Positions 1-12,100 of a stretch of 64,000 nucleotides of DNA are shown here, piece after piece. The stretch's first letter is position 1. Each line of letters starts with the position of its first letter. The notes below the pieces were generated by a model, which was not told the origin of the DNA, did not search any database, and saw only the letters and a list, made by a program, of their open reading frames with translations. The position numbers were made by a program, and so were the translations under genes. The DNA lies in the NCBI RefSeq assembly GCF_040183065.1, contig NC_091125.1, forward strand, positions 122,796,121 through 122,860,120, given 5' to 3'. This DNA is from Periplaneta americana (lineage: Eukaryota > Arthropoda > Insecta > Blattodea > Blattidae).

Positions 1-1215
1 ACTCGTAAAGAAAATTAACACTCTGCACATGCAGCAGCATTAAGACTGCGTAATACAAATCCATACAATTATTAAACGTTTATTTACCTTCACATCGTTC
101 TTGTATGGAAAAATTGGATTAATCATCAACAAGGTATTATAAAAATGCATTACAGAATTCAATGCCTGTCTTCTTAGTAAATGAAACTAATTTCCATATT
201 AACCGAACGCACGTGGAGCGTTCCTGCGTTGCAATAAGATAACAAATCGCATTACGTATCACAGCGGCATAATATATTTCGCATCAGATGTTTGTTTGCC
301 TGAATATTCTTCTTATCTGGATTTCAGTATAGAAAAAAATCTGCCTCAGCTGCTTTTTCTGCAGGAGAGGAGAGGAAAAATTTAAATGGAAAATTGAGTC
401 CGTAATAAAATGCACTAGGAGGTGCTCGAATTAAATACATTCAAGGTCACGAGTATATACTTCAAAGCAGTGAATGAAGTACGAGACAAATAAAATGAAC
501 AGAATTCCAGAGTCACCTCATTTATTTACGAACGTGATATTCCATATTACTAACATTACGCAGGTGCGCTAACATTTCTGTTACACTTTCTGATTTATAA
601 TCAGACATAATGTTATGAAAAAGCAAATCAACAGTGGCACAATGAATAAGACATTTTCTCTTACGACATTCAGAATAGAGACTCGGGGATTCTGATTACT
701 GTAATATGACGTTACCACGTGACTCACATACTTCAACTCATGTGACCGTGAAGGTTCTCTGTTTCCTTCCACCTCCAAGCAAGTCCAACTACATGTTCAG
801 GTACCGGATATTTATACCAGGAGATTCAAACAATTACACTTGAGGCTTAAATGGTGGTTGAGTAATGGTGTAACTTTCGGGTGTTTCAACCTTGTGTCAT
901 AATAGAAAGTTTCCAAGTTTTGTAATTAATTACTTACTGCTTCCACGTGTGATGTATATGACAGAAGCTCGACACACGTAAGCTTATATTGCAATATTAT
1001 TGGCTACCTCTAGTCACTTGGGAAAGACAGCTGCTGGATCCATTATTAAAGATCTCTGACAATAAGGGATATCTTAAATTTGACCACATGGATAAAACAC
1101 CCAAGATACAAAGAAATCACGATTCATCATTAAGTTGTAGTTTTTAAATTTAAGCAAGTCTACAAGTTACTTTGAATAGTTACAAACATAATATGGGGTG
1201 CTGCGGATATTAGGA
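1..1215. other. Non-genic stretch, nothing recognised
   Basis: AT-rich sequence with no recognisable protein, RNA or transposon signature. A 65-codon minus-strand open frame at 581-778 has no motif I recognise and is within the length expected by chance. Confidence 0.5.
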
Positions 1216-1219
1216 GCGA

Positions 1220-3606
1220 ACACGATAAAAAATATCGATTGCGAACCACGAAAAGGACTATTAGAAACGATAAGGACCACGAAAAGGACAAAGATATCAA
1301 CGACCTTCATAAGGACCACGAAAAGGACAAAGATATGAACGACAAGGACCACAATAAGAATCACGACATGAACCACGGTAAGGAAAACGATAAGGATCAC
1401 AAAATGGACCACGACAAGAAGCACGATGACTACGAAAGAGACCATGGTAGGTAAGGATCACGATATGAAACACGACAAGCTTCAAAATAAGTATCACAAT
1501 AAGGATCTCAATATGATCCACGATAAGGATCACGTTAAGGACCGCGATAAGGTTCACAACGAGGACAATAAGGACCACAACATTGATCACGATAAGGATC
1601 ACGACAAGGACCAGGATAAGGATCACGGAGTGAACTGCGACAAGCACCCTGACAAGGATCACGATAAGGAGTCCGACATGGGTCACGATAAGGATCACAG
1701 ATATGGACCACGATTAATACCACGACAAAGATCATGATAAGAATCGCGACATGGACGACAAGCAAAACAAGGATCATGGTAGGAACCACGACATGGACCA
1801 CGATAAGGACTTCGAAATTTAACAAGTTAAGGACCATGACAAAAAAAAAAAAAAAAAGAAATCCCACTATAAAGACCATGATAATGACAAGTGGAACGAT
1901 AAAGAACATTACAATGGCAACAAGCATTATGATAAGGACCATGGAGAAAACAACAAGGACCGCTCTAATGGCTGCGATAAAGACAACGATCACGATAAGG
2001 ACCACGACATGAAGAATGATAAGTATCACGATAAGAATCACGTCAAGGACCAAGGAAGGACTATGATAAGAGCCAAGAAAGAGTCATAAAAAGACCACGA
2101 AAGGATCGCGATAAGGACTGCGTCAAAGATAACAAGGACCACGACAAGGACAACGCAAAGATCAGGACCACGATAAAGATGGCGATATGGTCCCGAAAAG
2201 CACTGATAGGGATCACTATAAGGACCACGACAGTTATCATAAGGAAGATTATGATAGAGATCACAAGGACAACGATTGCGATAAAAACTATGAGAATGAC
2301 AAGAACCACAAAGACAAAGACCACGATGAGGATCATCATATGGGCTACGACGAGCACTACGAGAATGATATGAAAGCGATCACGACATTGGGGCACGATA
2401 AGAATCACAAGGGACAGGATTTCGATAAGAACTATGAGATCGACAAGGACCACTATAGGACCACGATAATAACAAAGACCATAATGAAGATCCCAACATG
2501 GACCACGACAAGAATCACGATAAGAATCATGACAAGAATCATGATAGGGGCCAAGACCACGATAAGGACAATGACAAAGACAACAAATACCTAATAATGA
2601 CTATGACAAAAGCAGCAAGGAAGACAATAAGTACTATTGCAATGCCAACAAGGCTTACGATGAAGACAAAAAAGATCAAGATAAGGGACATGACAAAGAC
2701 AACAAGGACCACGACAAAAAAATTAAGGATCACGATAAGAACCATGACAAGAAAACAAGGACCAATATAAGAAACGCGACATGGACAAAGACAAGGGCCA
2801 CGATATATTACAAAATGACCAATGATGAGGGCAAAGTTCATGATAAGGCTCACGACTTGAACCACGGTAAGGACCAAGACCACTATAAGGACTATAACAA
2901 AGACAATAAATATCACGATAAGGATCGTGATAAAAACAAGAACTATAAGGGCCATTACAGTGACAAGGATCATGATAAAGGACCACAACAAAGACAACAA
3001 GGACCACGATAAGAAACATGACAAAGACAACAAATACCTAATAAGGACTAAGACAAAAGCAGCAAGGAAGACGATAAGTACTATTACAATGCCAACAAGC
3101 ATCACGATAAAGACGACAAAGATCAAGATAAAGGACATGACAAAGATAACAAGGACCACGATAAAAAAATTAAGGATCACGATAAGAACCATGACAAGAA
3201 AACAAGGACTAATATAACGCGACATGGACAAAGACAAGGGCCACGATAATAATTACGAAATGGACCATGATGAGGACAAAGTTCACGATAAGGCTCACGA
3301 CTTGAACCACAATAAGGACCAAGACCACTATAAGGACCATAACAAAGACAATAAGTATCACAATAAGGACCGTGATAATGACAACAAGAACTATAAGGGC
3401 CATTACAGTGACAAGGATAAGGACCACAACAAAGACAAGGACCACGATAAGAAACATAACAAAGACAACGATGACCACGATAAGGACAGTGACAAAGACA
3501 ACAAGGATCATTATAAGATCTATGGCAACGATCACGATAAGGACCACGACATGGATCACGATAAGGATCCCAAGTACCAAGACACGGATCATGACAAGGA
3601 CCATGA
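1220..3606 (+). repeat. Degenerate minisatellite of AAR-GAY-CAY-GAY units
   Basis: About 2.4 kb built from a roughly 12-bp unit (AAGGACCACGAY and variants, half-unit 6 bp). Read on the plus strand it gives Lys-Asp-His-Asp repeats in several short frames (1239-1454, 1426-1737, 2187-2594, 2815-3012, 3224-3600). These frames are broken by stops and shifts, so no single gene spans the block. Much of the variation is C/T at what would be third codon positions, but non-synonymous Asn, Met and Tyr variants are also common. The opposite strand shows long hydrophobic open frames (for example 2539-3237), which are a by-product of the repeat. It is best described as noncoding tandem repeat; a decayed Asp/His/Lys-rich coding repeat is the alternative. 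Confidence 0.8.
2575..3420 (+). repeat. Higher-order duplication, period about 447 bp
   Basis: Within the minisatellite, a block beginning near 2575 recurs near 3022 with the same order of irregular units. Shared landmarks include the CAACAAATACCTAATAA segment at 2581 and 3028 and the GCCATTACAGTGACAAGGA segment at 2951 and 3399. The offset is 447-448 bp, so a segment larger than the basic unit was duplicated and then diverged by substitutions and small indels. Confidence 0.8.
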
Positions 3607-3870
3607 TTCATGTAGTGATACTTTGACCTATCGTGGTTCTTGTCGACCTTGTCATAGTCCTTATCATGGTCTTCATTGTCTTTGTCAGGGCCCTTATGCT
3701 GATCCTTGTTGTCTTTACTGTGGTCCTTATCATGATCCTTATTTTCTTCGTCAGGGTCGTTATCGTGGTCTTATTCATTATTGTGATCTTTGTTGTTGTG
3801 CTTGTTGCAGTTCATGTTGTGATCCTCGTCGTCCTTGTTTTTGTCCTTGTCGTAGTCCTTGTTTTTATCA
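3607..3870 (-). repeat. Inverted segment of the same minisatellite
   Basis: From about 3607 the sequence becomes the reverse complement of the preceding repeat (GTCCTTRTCRTGGTC-type units) and continues to about 3870. The block therefore changes orientation sharply at about 3606, giving a short arm of about 260 bp inverted relative to the 2.4-kb arm. Confidence 0.8.
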
Positions 3871-4711
3871 TGCTCCTACAATTATCATGTCAAATATTAA
3901 TGTTTTTCCCCTTTGGCAAGTGACTATTGTTTCACATGGTAGATAATGTCCTCAAACCGGGATCTTAAGATGCTGTACGGCAGCCTTACCGATCACAGAT
4001 TTACTCAGGATATTTTCTACCAAGCGCCAAGCACCATGAAACTAATTTTGAAGTGAGCTATATTATAGTAGCAGAGGCAAGACTTATCCTGTGACCAATG
4101 GGTATAGAGGGAGAAGATAGATGAACTTTCGTGTCAGTAGATTCGTATAGTATTAACCATCATGTAACAATTCTGCTCCTGATAGCTCATTCTTTCCCCT
4201 GTCACACAGCTCATATGCCATATGTCGCCTCTTCATCTATATAGTACAAAAATTTATACAATTGTAATATTATAAAATTGTGACTTATTCCACATCTTGA
4301 AACTTCAATACTAATGTGAGATCTATAGACTACAGTAAATTAAATGAAAAACTTGATTTAAAGCCTTCTCGAGGAGGGGAAGTCAGCACTGTCACTCGCA
4401 TGTTTTCCCTCTGGGAACATCTTTCTAAATGGCCCGGGCTATAATATTCATTCATAGAATTCTCCCCAAGGGCAGATCTTCACTGCAAATCCAGCATTCT
4501 CCAGTCTTTCCTATTTTCTGCCTTTCTCTTTGTCTCCGCGCTATAATATTCTTTGTCAGTATTTTGGATGGGAACTGCCTGCGGTGAGACTAAAAAGCCG
4601 GATAAATGTCTGTCTCTCCATATTGTCTCGGTGGCTGATACGGTTAATATATTTTAAATGCTTGTTGTTAAAGCAGTTTACATTTTTTTTCAATTTCATT
4701 CTAATTGTTGG

Positions 4712-4714
<3 letters not shown>
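3871..4714. other. Non-genic stretch, nothing recognised
   Basis: No motif, terminal repeat or conserved frame was recognised between the minisatellite and the TA repeat. Confidence 0.45.

Positions 4715-4716
<2 letters not shown>

Positions 4717-4746
<30 letters not shown>
4717..4746. repeat. (TA)n microsatellite
   Basis: A run of about 15 TA units directly abuts the mariner-like element. TA is also the target of that superfamily, and the run resumes on the far side at 5450-5464. Confidence 0.9.
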
Positions 4747-4750
<4 letters not shown>

Positions 4751-4751
4751 C

Positions 4752-5452
4752 ACAGGGTGTTTAAAAAATACGGGGCATAATTTCAGGTATGTATTTCCCA
4801 CATGTAGACAATCAAAATAGTTCATTACAACATGTGTCCGGAAATGCTTCATTTCCGAGTTATGGCCTTCACAACATTGAAATTCACCGGAACGTTTTTC
4901 TTTCCCCAGGTCGTTGTCATTACAGAAGATGTTCAAAATGTCCACCTCTTGCTTGAATACAGACCTCACATCGATGTCTCATTGACCTGTGAACACGATC
5001 CCAAACTCCAGGAGTATTGCGTATGTCCTCAGAACATGCCACAATTCGATTCCGAAGGGATTCCAAATCAGGCACCGGAGACGAATAAACCAATGATTTT
5101 AAATGGCCCCACAAGTAGAAATCGAGAGGGTTCAGATCAGGTGAGCGTGGAGGCCAAGCAATTGGGCCACCTCTACCTATCCATCGATCAGAAAGCCTTC
5201 GATCCAAGTACCGGCGAGCCATACGACTGAAGTGTGCAGGAGCGCCATCATGCAAGAAGTGAATGTGTTGACGATTGATCAGTGGAGTGTCTTCTAAAAC
5301 ATGAGGTATGGTTCCGGTGAATTTCAATGTTGTGAAGGCCATAACTCGGAAATAAAGCATTTCCGGACACATGTTGTAATGAACTATTTTGATTGTCTAC
5401 ATGTGGTAAATACATACCTGAAATTATGCCCCGTATTTTTTAAACATCCTGT
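4752..5452 (-). mobile_element. Mariner/Tc1-like element with long terminal inverted repeats
   Basis: About 145 bp at the left end (from CAGGGTGTTTAAAAAATACG) recurs inverted at the right end (5309-5452) with few mismatches. The element sits in a TA-rich site. Between the arms, a minus-strand frame (about 5308-4920) carries the C-terminal part of a DDE transposase. It includes FLHDGAPAHF (second catalytic Asp), RYLDR, then WPPRSPDLNPLDFYLWG (third catalytic Asp). The N-terminal half with the first Asp is missing, so this is an internally deleted, non-autonomous copy. The superfamily assignment rests on the motifs and the TA target. Confidence 0.85.
4920..5310 (-). pseudogene. Mariner-like transposase, C-terminal fragment
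   Basis: The frame is open for about 130 codons and runs from the inner edge of one inverted arm into the other. Visible motifs are HDGAPAHFS, a Trp-Ile-Gly-Arg-Gly-Gly-Pro-Ile segment and SPDLNPLDFYLWG, typical of arthropod mariner-related transposases. The helix-turn-helix region and first catalytic Asp are absent, so it cannot encode an active enzyme. Confidence 0.8.
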
Positions 5453-5590
5453 ATATATATATATGGTGTAATTACATTCATTAGATTAACGTTTATAATA
5501 TTACAATTTGTAATTTTGTATAGTCTGTAATCATTAACACTTAATCTCAGGAATCTGTAAAGCTCTATTTCAGCGTTATTCAATAAAAAA
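5453..5590. other. AT-rich spacer
   Basis: A short AT-rich stretch ending in an A-run at 5585-5598; nothing is recognised in it. Confidence 0.4.
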
Positions 5591-5597
5591 AAAAAAA

Positions 5598-5695
5598 AGT
5601 TGTTGGCAAAGACTAGGAATCGAACCCGCTCGCTTCTACATGTTATCCAGAAGACTTGGCATCTGAGCTATTGAGACGACATGGAAGTTTTCATT
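5598..5695 (-). mobile_element. tRNA-derived SINE fragment
   Basis: On the minus strand the sequence carries a pol III A-box-like TAGCTCAGATGCC and a B-box-like GGGTTCGATTCCTAG in tRNA-like spacing. It is followed by an A-run when read on the plus strand. The cloverleaf is imperfect, so a SINE head is more likely than a working tRNA. Confidence 0.6.
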
Positions 5696-5699
5696 TCTG

Positions 5700-7290
5700 C
5701 TCGGACTGTCAATCTAGTCATGAAGATTCAAATGTCGATTTAACTACATGATTTATGTATATATATTTATCTGTTATTTACGTCATATTACCATATTTTT
5801 TGCAGTTTTTGAAGTGCATTTCGGAACAGTGCTAGCAACAAACCAAATAGTCTGAATTTAAGTAGCCTAACTCATATATCCGTTATCTTGTATATCAGTG
5901 CTCTAGTCTCCGATCCTGCGCAGTGTCTTACATCTGAGACTTAAGAATATTCGATTGTCTCATTCTTTTCTTGGGGAAGATTTTGGAACTAGAGTCACAG
6001 TCGCAACCAATGACAACCCTATCACAGCGACAAAATCACAGGTCTTCATATCACACACCAACACTACCTGGTAGTTATCCTACAGACAAACAGAACACAT
6101 TGAAGGGCTGTATTTAGCCCACAGGCCATACTTTGTCTACCCCTATATTAGATCGAGTATGACACAGGGTAAATGCGAAGCAAATTTTATTACAATAGAT
6201 TTAAAATTATTTTTCCAACAATTTCTCTTGAGTCACAGTAAATTTAAAAAACATCTTAAAAGGTTCATGATACAGAGAGGAGCACCAAACAGTGAGTCGT
6301 ATCCTGTTTGAATGCCAGTTATTCTGGTGACAAAAACAATAACTAATAACGATCTTGATTTCTAGGGTTTTATATTCTCAAGCTCTTTCTAAAAATTATT
6401 TCGCCATGAGCTATCATTTAGGGAATTTTTAACATTCACGAACAGATAACAAAAGATAAAAAATTCCCTGTGTTAGTGTGTCAAAAACAAGAAGAGGACA
6501 GAATGAGAATTGTTCAAATACAGTGCATCTGGGCAATCTAGATCGGGAAATTTTTTAGTTGCATACCAGACAGATAGCTACGTCTCTACTGCTAAACAGG
6601 GATGAGTGTTCTTGGGAGTTAACTGGATTAAGACTTAAGTATATGTAACAAAATAACATCCAGTAGGCCTACTCATTCTGTTCACAGTAAATGCTGTATG
6701 TGATGTCCATTTTTTTTTACACATATTTCACATCTTCTCAAGAAATTGTCATTCACATGCATCAGTTCTTCTAATGTAATAGACCTAGGAATTCCTTTTT
6801 GTGTATTTTCTTTCAGTTCATCTAGCATATGAGGATTCGTTTTATACACTTTATTTAACATTTGGAATCCATTTATTCACTTTTTCTAACATCCAATTAC
6901 AAAAATTACGCCTACAATAATTGTAATCTTGGGGCTTTAATTAAGTTAATGAAATATTTGAATTCTGTGTAGGTAGCTTTATTTTAAATCATTTTGTTCA
7001 TTCAGTCTATCAAATAACTTTGATATATCTATCTAGAGGGTTCTGATCTATCAGGATATTAATTAAGTATGAATTTTCGCCTGGTTTTACCACACAATTT
7101 CCTATTCTTTATGTAGATATGTGTTGTATATGTATAGCCTATAGCTACGTTCCCTTAATGAATATATGTTTACTATTGCCGCACACCATGACAGAACAAA
7201 CGACCTGCACTAAATCAAAGCCAAACAAACAATGTCACTGTCAAATACTCGCAACCCATTCTAGCAGTGGACTTGTAGGAACCTATCGGA
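5700..7290. other. Non-genic stretch, nothing recognised
   Basis: AT-rich DNA without a conserved frame or repeat structure that I can identify. Confidence 0.45.
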
Positions 7291-7400
7291 TTTAATCAAG
7301 CAATCAATCTTCCAGCTATTTGCTGACAACATTAGGTCCATTGTAGTCTTTTCAGTTCTTGTTTCTCATGAGAAATGAGGGGTATTTTAATATTGATAAT
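7290..7400 (-). mobile_element. Retroposon 3' end with (GATT)n tail
   Basis: The CAATCAATC tail followed by a segment containing CCAGCTATTTGCTGACAACA and GAGAAATGAGGGGTATTTTAAT matches the start of the element at 21557-21690. Both lie in the same orientation with GATT-type tails on the minus strand. Only the 3' end is present here. Confidence 0.6.
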
Positions 7401-7416
7401 TATTATTAATTAATTA

Positions 7417-7602
7417 ATATTAGACCTATTACTAAGGAACATTATAATTCAGCCAGTCCATTCAAAGCTGGGCTTTTTTGCTAATTTTCACCACTTATAA
7501 ATTATTTTCGAAATTAATTTATTCTCATAAGTTTAGTTTAGTTTATTGGTATATGAACACACACGTGATGGTGGTGATAGTGGTAGTAGTAGTAGCAGCA
7601 GC

Positions 7603-7639
<37 letters not shown>

Positions 7640-7650
7640 TAATAATACTA
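7417..7650. repeat. Repeat block A, copy 1, with (GTA)n/(AAT)n
   Basis: This segment (landmarks AGTCCATTCAAAGCT, AAATTATTTTCGAAATTA, ATTCTCATAAG, AGTTTAGTTTATT, ACACACAYGTGATG) is repeated at 8578-8812 with about 85-90% identity by eye. It grades into a GTA/GCA run and then a (AAT)n run to 7650. Confidence 0.8.
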
Positions 7651-7824
7651 ATAATAATAATTTTTCACTATCCAGCTATTGGATTTAAGCAGCAGACAAG
7701 TTTTCTGATCTAGATGGCTCTGACGCCCTGTATTAATAACATTTGACTATCTCTATATATGATAAAAAAAAATAACGATAATTCTTTACAATTATGTTCG
7801 TAAACAAAAGCGGATATCTAACCA

Positions 7825-7908
7825 TACCCAGCTTACTTACAAATGGCTTTCAAAGAACTCAGATGTTCATTGCCGCCCTCACATAAACCCGCCATCAGTC
7901 CCTATCCT
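7825..7908 (-). mobile_element. LINE 3'-end fragment
   Basis: It begins with a CTTACTTA tail (TAAG on the minus strand). It then carries the terminal segment (AAATGGCTTT..., CCCTCACATAAACC, CCATCAGTCCCTATCCT) that closes the LINE copies at 8286, 8812, 45592 and 57650. Confidence 0.75.
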
Positions 7909-8285
7909 TAAAACCATACATTACTCACCTACTAACCAAAATGCGTATATGCAAGGCATACCAAAAGCCAGAACTAACCAAACCTAACCTGTCACAGACA
8001 CTCGACCTTACGAAAATATCTACCTATGTACCTACCAAAAAGCTTACATGCAAGGCATACAATCCCACCTCTCCCGGCTACACTTTCACAGTAACCTTCC
8101 ACTCTTATTCCAGTGCGAAATTCACGTTACAGCTCAATTTGTCTTTTCTTTACGGTATGTATGACTCGACTAGAAGCCTAGTGTGTAGGCAGGCTTATAA
8201 TACAGACCTACATCTTACCTTTCTTTGGTAATGCAATTGTAAAGATACACCAAAATAAATAATAACTTGCATTATTTAACTTTAC
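7909..8285. other. Non-genic spacer
   Basis: A 96-codon plus-strand open frame (7941-8231) has no recognisable domain and lies between two LINE fragments; I do not call it a gene. Confidence 0.4.
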
Positions 8286-8535
8286 TTTTGTACTTACAAA
8301 TGGCTTTTAAGGAACCCGGAGATTCTTTGCTGCCCTCACATAAGCCCACCATCACTCCCTATCCTGAACAAGATTAATCCAGTCTCTACCATCATATCCC
8401 ACCTCACTCAAATCCATTTTTATATTATCCTTCCATCTGCGTCTCGGCCTCCCCAAAAGGTCTTTTCCCTCTGGCCTCCCAACTAACACTGCATTTCTGG
8501 ATTCGCCTATACATGCTACCGGTACATTACTTAGC
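8286..8535 (-). mobile_element. LINE C-terminal/3'-end fragment
   Basis: The minus-strand frame reads [20 protein letters not shown] then DNIKMDLSEVGYD and DWINL. These are the conserved C-terminal Gly-Arg-Pro-rich segment of this LINE family, followed by its 3' terminal sequence and a TAAG-type end at 8286. The copy is heavily 5'-truncated. A fuller copy is at 57650-58072. Confidence 0.85.
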
Positions 8536-8577
8536 TTTACTGGTAATATAGTAAAATAACATGGGCTACTACTAAAG

Positions 8578-8770
8578 AAATTAATATTAGGCCTACTACT
8601 AAGGTACATTATAACTCAGCGAGTCCATTCAAAGCTCGGATTTTTTTTATATTTTCACCACTTAAAATTATTTTCGAAATTACCGTAATTTATTCTCATA
8701 AGCTTAGTTTAGTTTATTAGTAAATAAACACACACATGATGATGGTGGTGGTGGTGGTGTTTGTAGTGGT

Positions 8771-8811
<41 letters not shown>

Positions 8812-8812
8812 A
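8578..8812. repeat. Repeat block A, copy 2, with (GTA)n
   Basis: Second copy of the segment at 7417-7620, followed by a GTA microsatellite at 8772-8810. Each copy is associated with the same LINE end, suggesting duplication of a local segment or a composite repeat. Confidence 0.8.
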
Positions 8813-9060
8813 TAATACTTACAAATGGCTTTTAAGGAACCTGGAGGTTCAATCCCGCCCTCACATAAGCCTGTCATCAGTCCCTATCCTGAGCAAGATT
8901 AATCCAGTCTCTAGGCCTATAATCATATCCCACCTCCCTCAAATCAATTTTAATATTATCCTCCCATCTACGTCTCGGCCTCCCCACAGGTCTTTTTCCC
9001 TCCGGCCTCCCAACTAACACACTACCTATATACATTTCTGGATTCGCCAATATGTGCTAC
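8812..9060 (-). mobile_element. LINE C-terminal/3'-end fragment
   Basis: Third minus-strand copy in this cluster: TAAG-type end, terminal segment, then the reverse complement of the GRPRRRW/DNIKMDL coding end with disrupted frames. It ends at a (AAT)n run. Confidence 0.8.
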
Positions 9061-9064
9061 ATAC

Positions 9065-9114
<50 letters not shown>
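9065..9114. repeat. (AAT)n microsatellite
   Basis: About 16 AAT units. Confidence 0.95.
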
Positions 9115-9115
<1 letters not shown>

Positions 9116-12100
9116 GACAAGGCCTTATGATCTTAACTCTGCTAGCGAAAATAAAACATACTATCCTACATGATTCTATCTATTCCAAATCAGTTGATCC
9201 CAGCAGTTAAAGCAACACTGTTACTAAAGAAATAAATCTCATATGACAATTCTCAGAAACTAAAAATAGCACTATCATCTCCTAAATGTATTAACTGATC
9301 CCAAAGTAGATTTAAAACGCCGAAATTTGGGTTTTAATGACTTCGTCGTGAATCATAGAACAAATTATGCCAAATCAATACAATAAGAATTCTTTCAGAA
9401 TACGTACCTAATTGTAGAAATGACAGCCAGAAGTGGCCAAACGAAAACCATTAACAGTACAACACTCTTACTTACCCAATCAATTGGCACGAGTTCATGT
9501 TTACCATCCACACCAAACCTACCTGAATGTAAACACTGCCAACAGCCAAACTTGCTTACACACTACGCATATAAATCACAAACAATACTTCAAAATATGA
9601 GCAGTAACATAATAAATGCATCTACATAATTAAATAATGTATAAATGCACTCGTTATTTTGGAAATACAGTAGGCCTGCAGTCTAGACGGCTTTCTTCGA
9701 AACGCAGTTACGTGTATACTGTATATAAAACACATTATTAATACGCAAGTTAATATATACCTAATGTTGTAATAACTAAAGGCAAATACTGTGCCACAAT
9801 ACTGCTACATGATTAACAGAATCATCAACTGAAAGACCTTGACTATGGCTTAAAAAGTCTGACATATAAACATGACGTCATGTAAGAATACAACGAAGTC
9901 AGGTCCACTTTATAAATCGAAGTTTAAAATACGTATTACTTTCACAGTAGTTTTTTTGTTCGTTCTCAAAAGTTCCCAATTCATCACAGCATGTATGTCG
10001 ATATACTTTTTGTGTTTTAGGTTTCTGAGAAAACAAAACAAACTCTACCTCTACTCATTTCCCCAACTTCTCACTACTTGAAAGACTTCTGCTAGAGGTC
10101 AGCATCCAGTGCCACATCTTGCGACATATTGGCAAAGATGAAGGACTGCCAACCTCGCAAAGATAATACCAATTCTACATACTGTTATTTACCATTGCTA
10201 TATTTACGAAGTGTACGTTGTAGAGTTCACTGGATGATTTCGTACTTGACCTTAGCGTAGTTACGCCAGTTACAGTTTCATAAGCAGATAACGTTAATAT
10301 ATTATAAAGGAACGTTTGGATATTATAAGACCTATATGAGTTAGGACAAAAAATTTGCACTTTATACGACAACGAATGAAATAACCCCAGGCTGCCGTCA
10401 GAACCGGCTAGACTTCGGCCTTCAACAAAATAGAGGTCAAAGCACCTTATTCCTTTTGGGAGTAAGGTCGCGACTGCGACGAGCAAGACATAATTGCGAA
10501 ATTGCGATAGTTGACACTTTTATTTCAAGGTCTCCTCCTCCCTTTCGAAGGAGGACTAAATAAGTAATTGAATTAATGATATAAGATCTAATTCGTATTA
10601 TGGGATTGGATAATTTATTACAGGTACATACTGTAAGCTTACTGTGTTCACGTGCAGTCTAAAATATGCAATTCTATGCCAACCTCATAAATTCTTCATC
10701 CATAATATTTTATGATTATCTTATGAACAGAGAGTTCTCATATAGTTATTCAGTTCCTTAACTAATGTGCCCAATGATGTGCTAGCGGCATAGTTGTGGA
10801 CTGCCTCGACCCATAAACAAGACTTTTCCTTTCTCTCCAGCTTAAGCTATATATCACGAGGCGGCAAACAAAAAAATCTATTGAATCTGCTATTGAATGA
10901 AGGAGAAAACTTACTGCAAGACGGGCATTATTTATCTTTAACCCTAATATAATATATAATAAATAAATTGTATATTAAACGAAAATTGAGGTAGACTGTG
11001 TTGGTGACACAAATGAACGCCGTAGATGGTGTTGCACAAATGCGGGACTTTTGATCTGTATCACAGTACCGGTAATAAGGGATTTGATGCAGTAGTTGCT
11101 AGTGAAATGGAAGACAAATGAACTATAATAGAATTTTATTTATTAAAAGACGCTGATATGAGAAGTAACAAACGTATGGTTTATTGCCCTGTAATTTCAT
11201 TTAATTCGTGTTATATTTTCTCACATTTTTCTTGAAATCTCACTATGTTTACTGGTTCGGTATGTTTGCTTCTATTGAATCGTATTCAGTGTACACATCC
11301 ATTGTTGACATGTAGAGGTTGGCATCGTTCGGCCTGAGTAATTTTGAGCTCAATCGATTCCTTTTGAACTCTTCTTTCATCCCATATACGTTTCTCGTAT
11401 TTTAACTGGGGCTTAAGCTGCGAATATTTCGACATTTCGATTTTAGTCCCTTATTTTCACTATCCATTTAGAAGTTTCTGATTGAGCGTTTTCTGGTAAA
11501 ATCTCGTTCAGACGAATCATTTGAGACCCATAACACCGTCCTGCCACATTGCAGTCTGGATTGACTTGAAGATGTGTGACCTATGCAAAAGAATAAAAAA
11601 TGACGAACGATTCCCACGCTCCCTGTGCACGCACGTCAAGGCTTCTAAAATTCTCTCTCTTGAATGGAATTTGTATCGTCTCGTGGGGTGCGGCGACTTG
11701 TGATGAGTGGTGGATTTGCTTGCTTTTTCCACTCTGGAGTTAATCCCATCCGAACTTTACTACGGTACTCTTATTAGGTACACACAAGATGCCTTTCTTG
11801 GAAATAACGAAACTACGTTTTTTGCAGGCTCCTATGATTTTCACGTAACTGTATATAATATATCCTTGGCAATAAAAACAAAAGGGTTGTTATGTATCCC
11901 TTCCAAAAAGCCTCGATTTTCTTGGGCATAGCTACTGTGATATACCGTGCACTCTGATTATGAAATCACTCACTACTGGTCTGTCACCTCTCGCCGCAAT
12001 TCAGCTGTCAGTGTGATTCCTGACGCACATGACGTCATTCAAATTCGTTATCAGAGATCGATAACAACTCTGTATTAAACATTAAATTCCGATACAAAAA

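Noticed and set aside
1167-3237. Long minus-strand hydrophobic open frames (up to 232 codons) that resemble membrane proteins
   Set aside because: They are reverse-strand readings of the 12-bp repeat (Val/Leu/Ile from GTCCTTATCGTG units), overlap each other in different frames and have no start context or conserved motif.
3224-3946. 240-codon plus-strand frame with KDHD repeats followed by a Cys/Pro/Tyr-rich end
   Set aside because: The second half is the same repeat read after the strand switch; the frame has no independent support as a gene.
10175-10486. 103-codon minus-strand frame
   Set aside because: No domain or neighbouring exon; isolated in a gene-free region.
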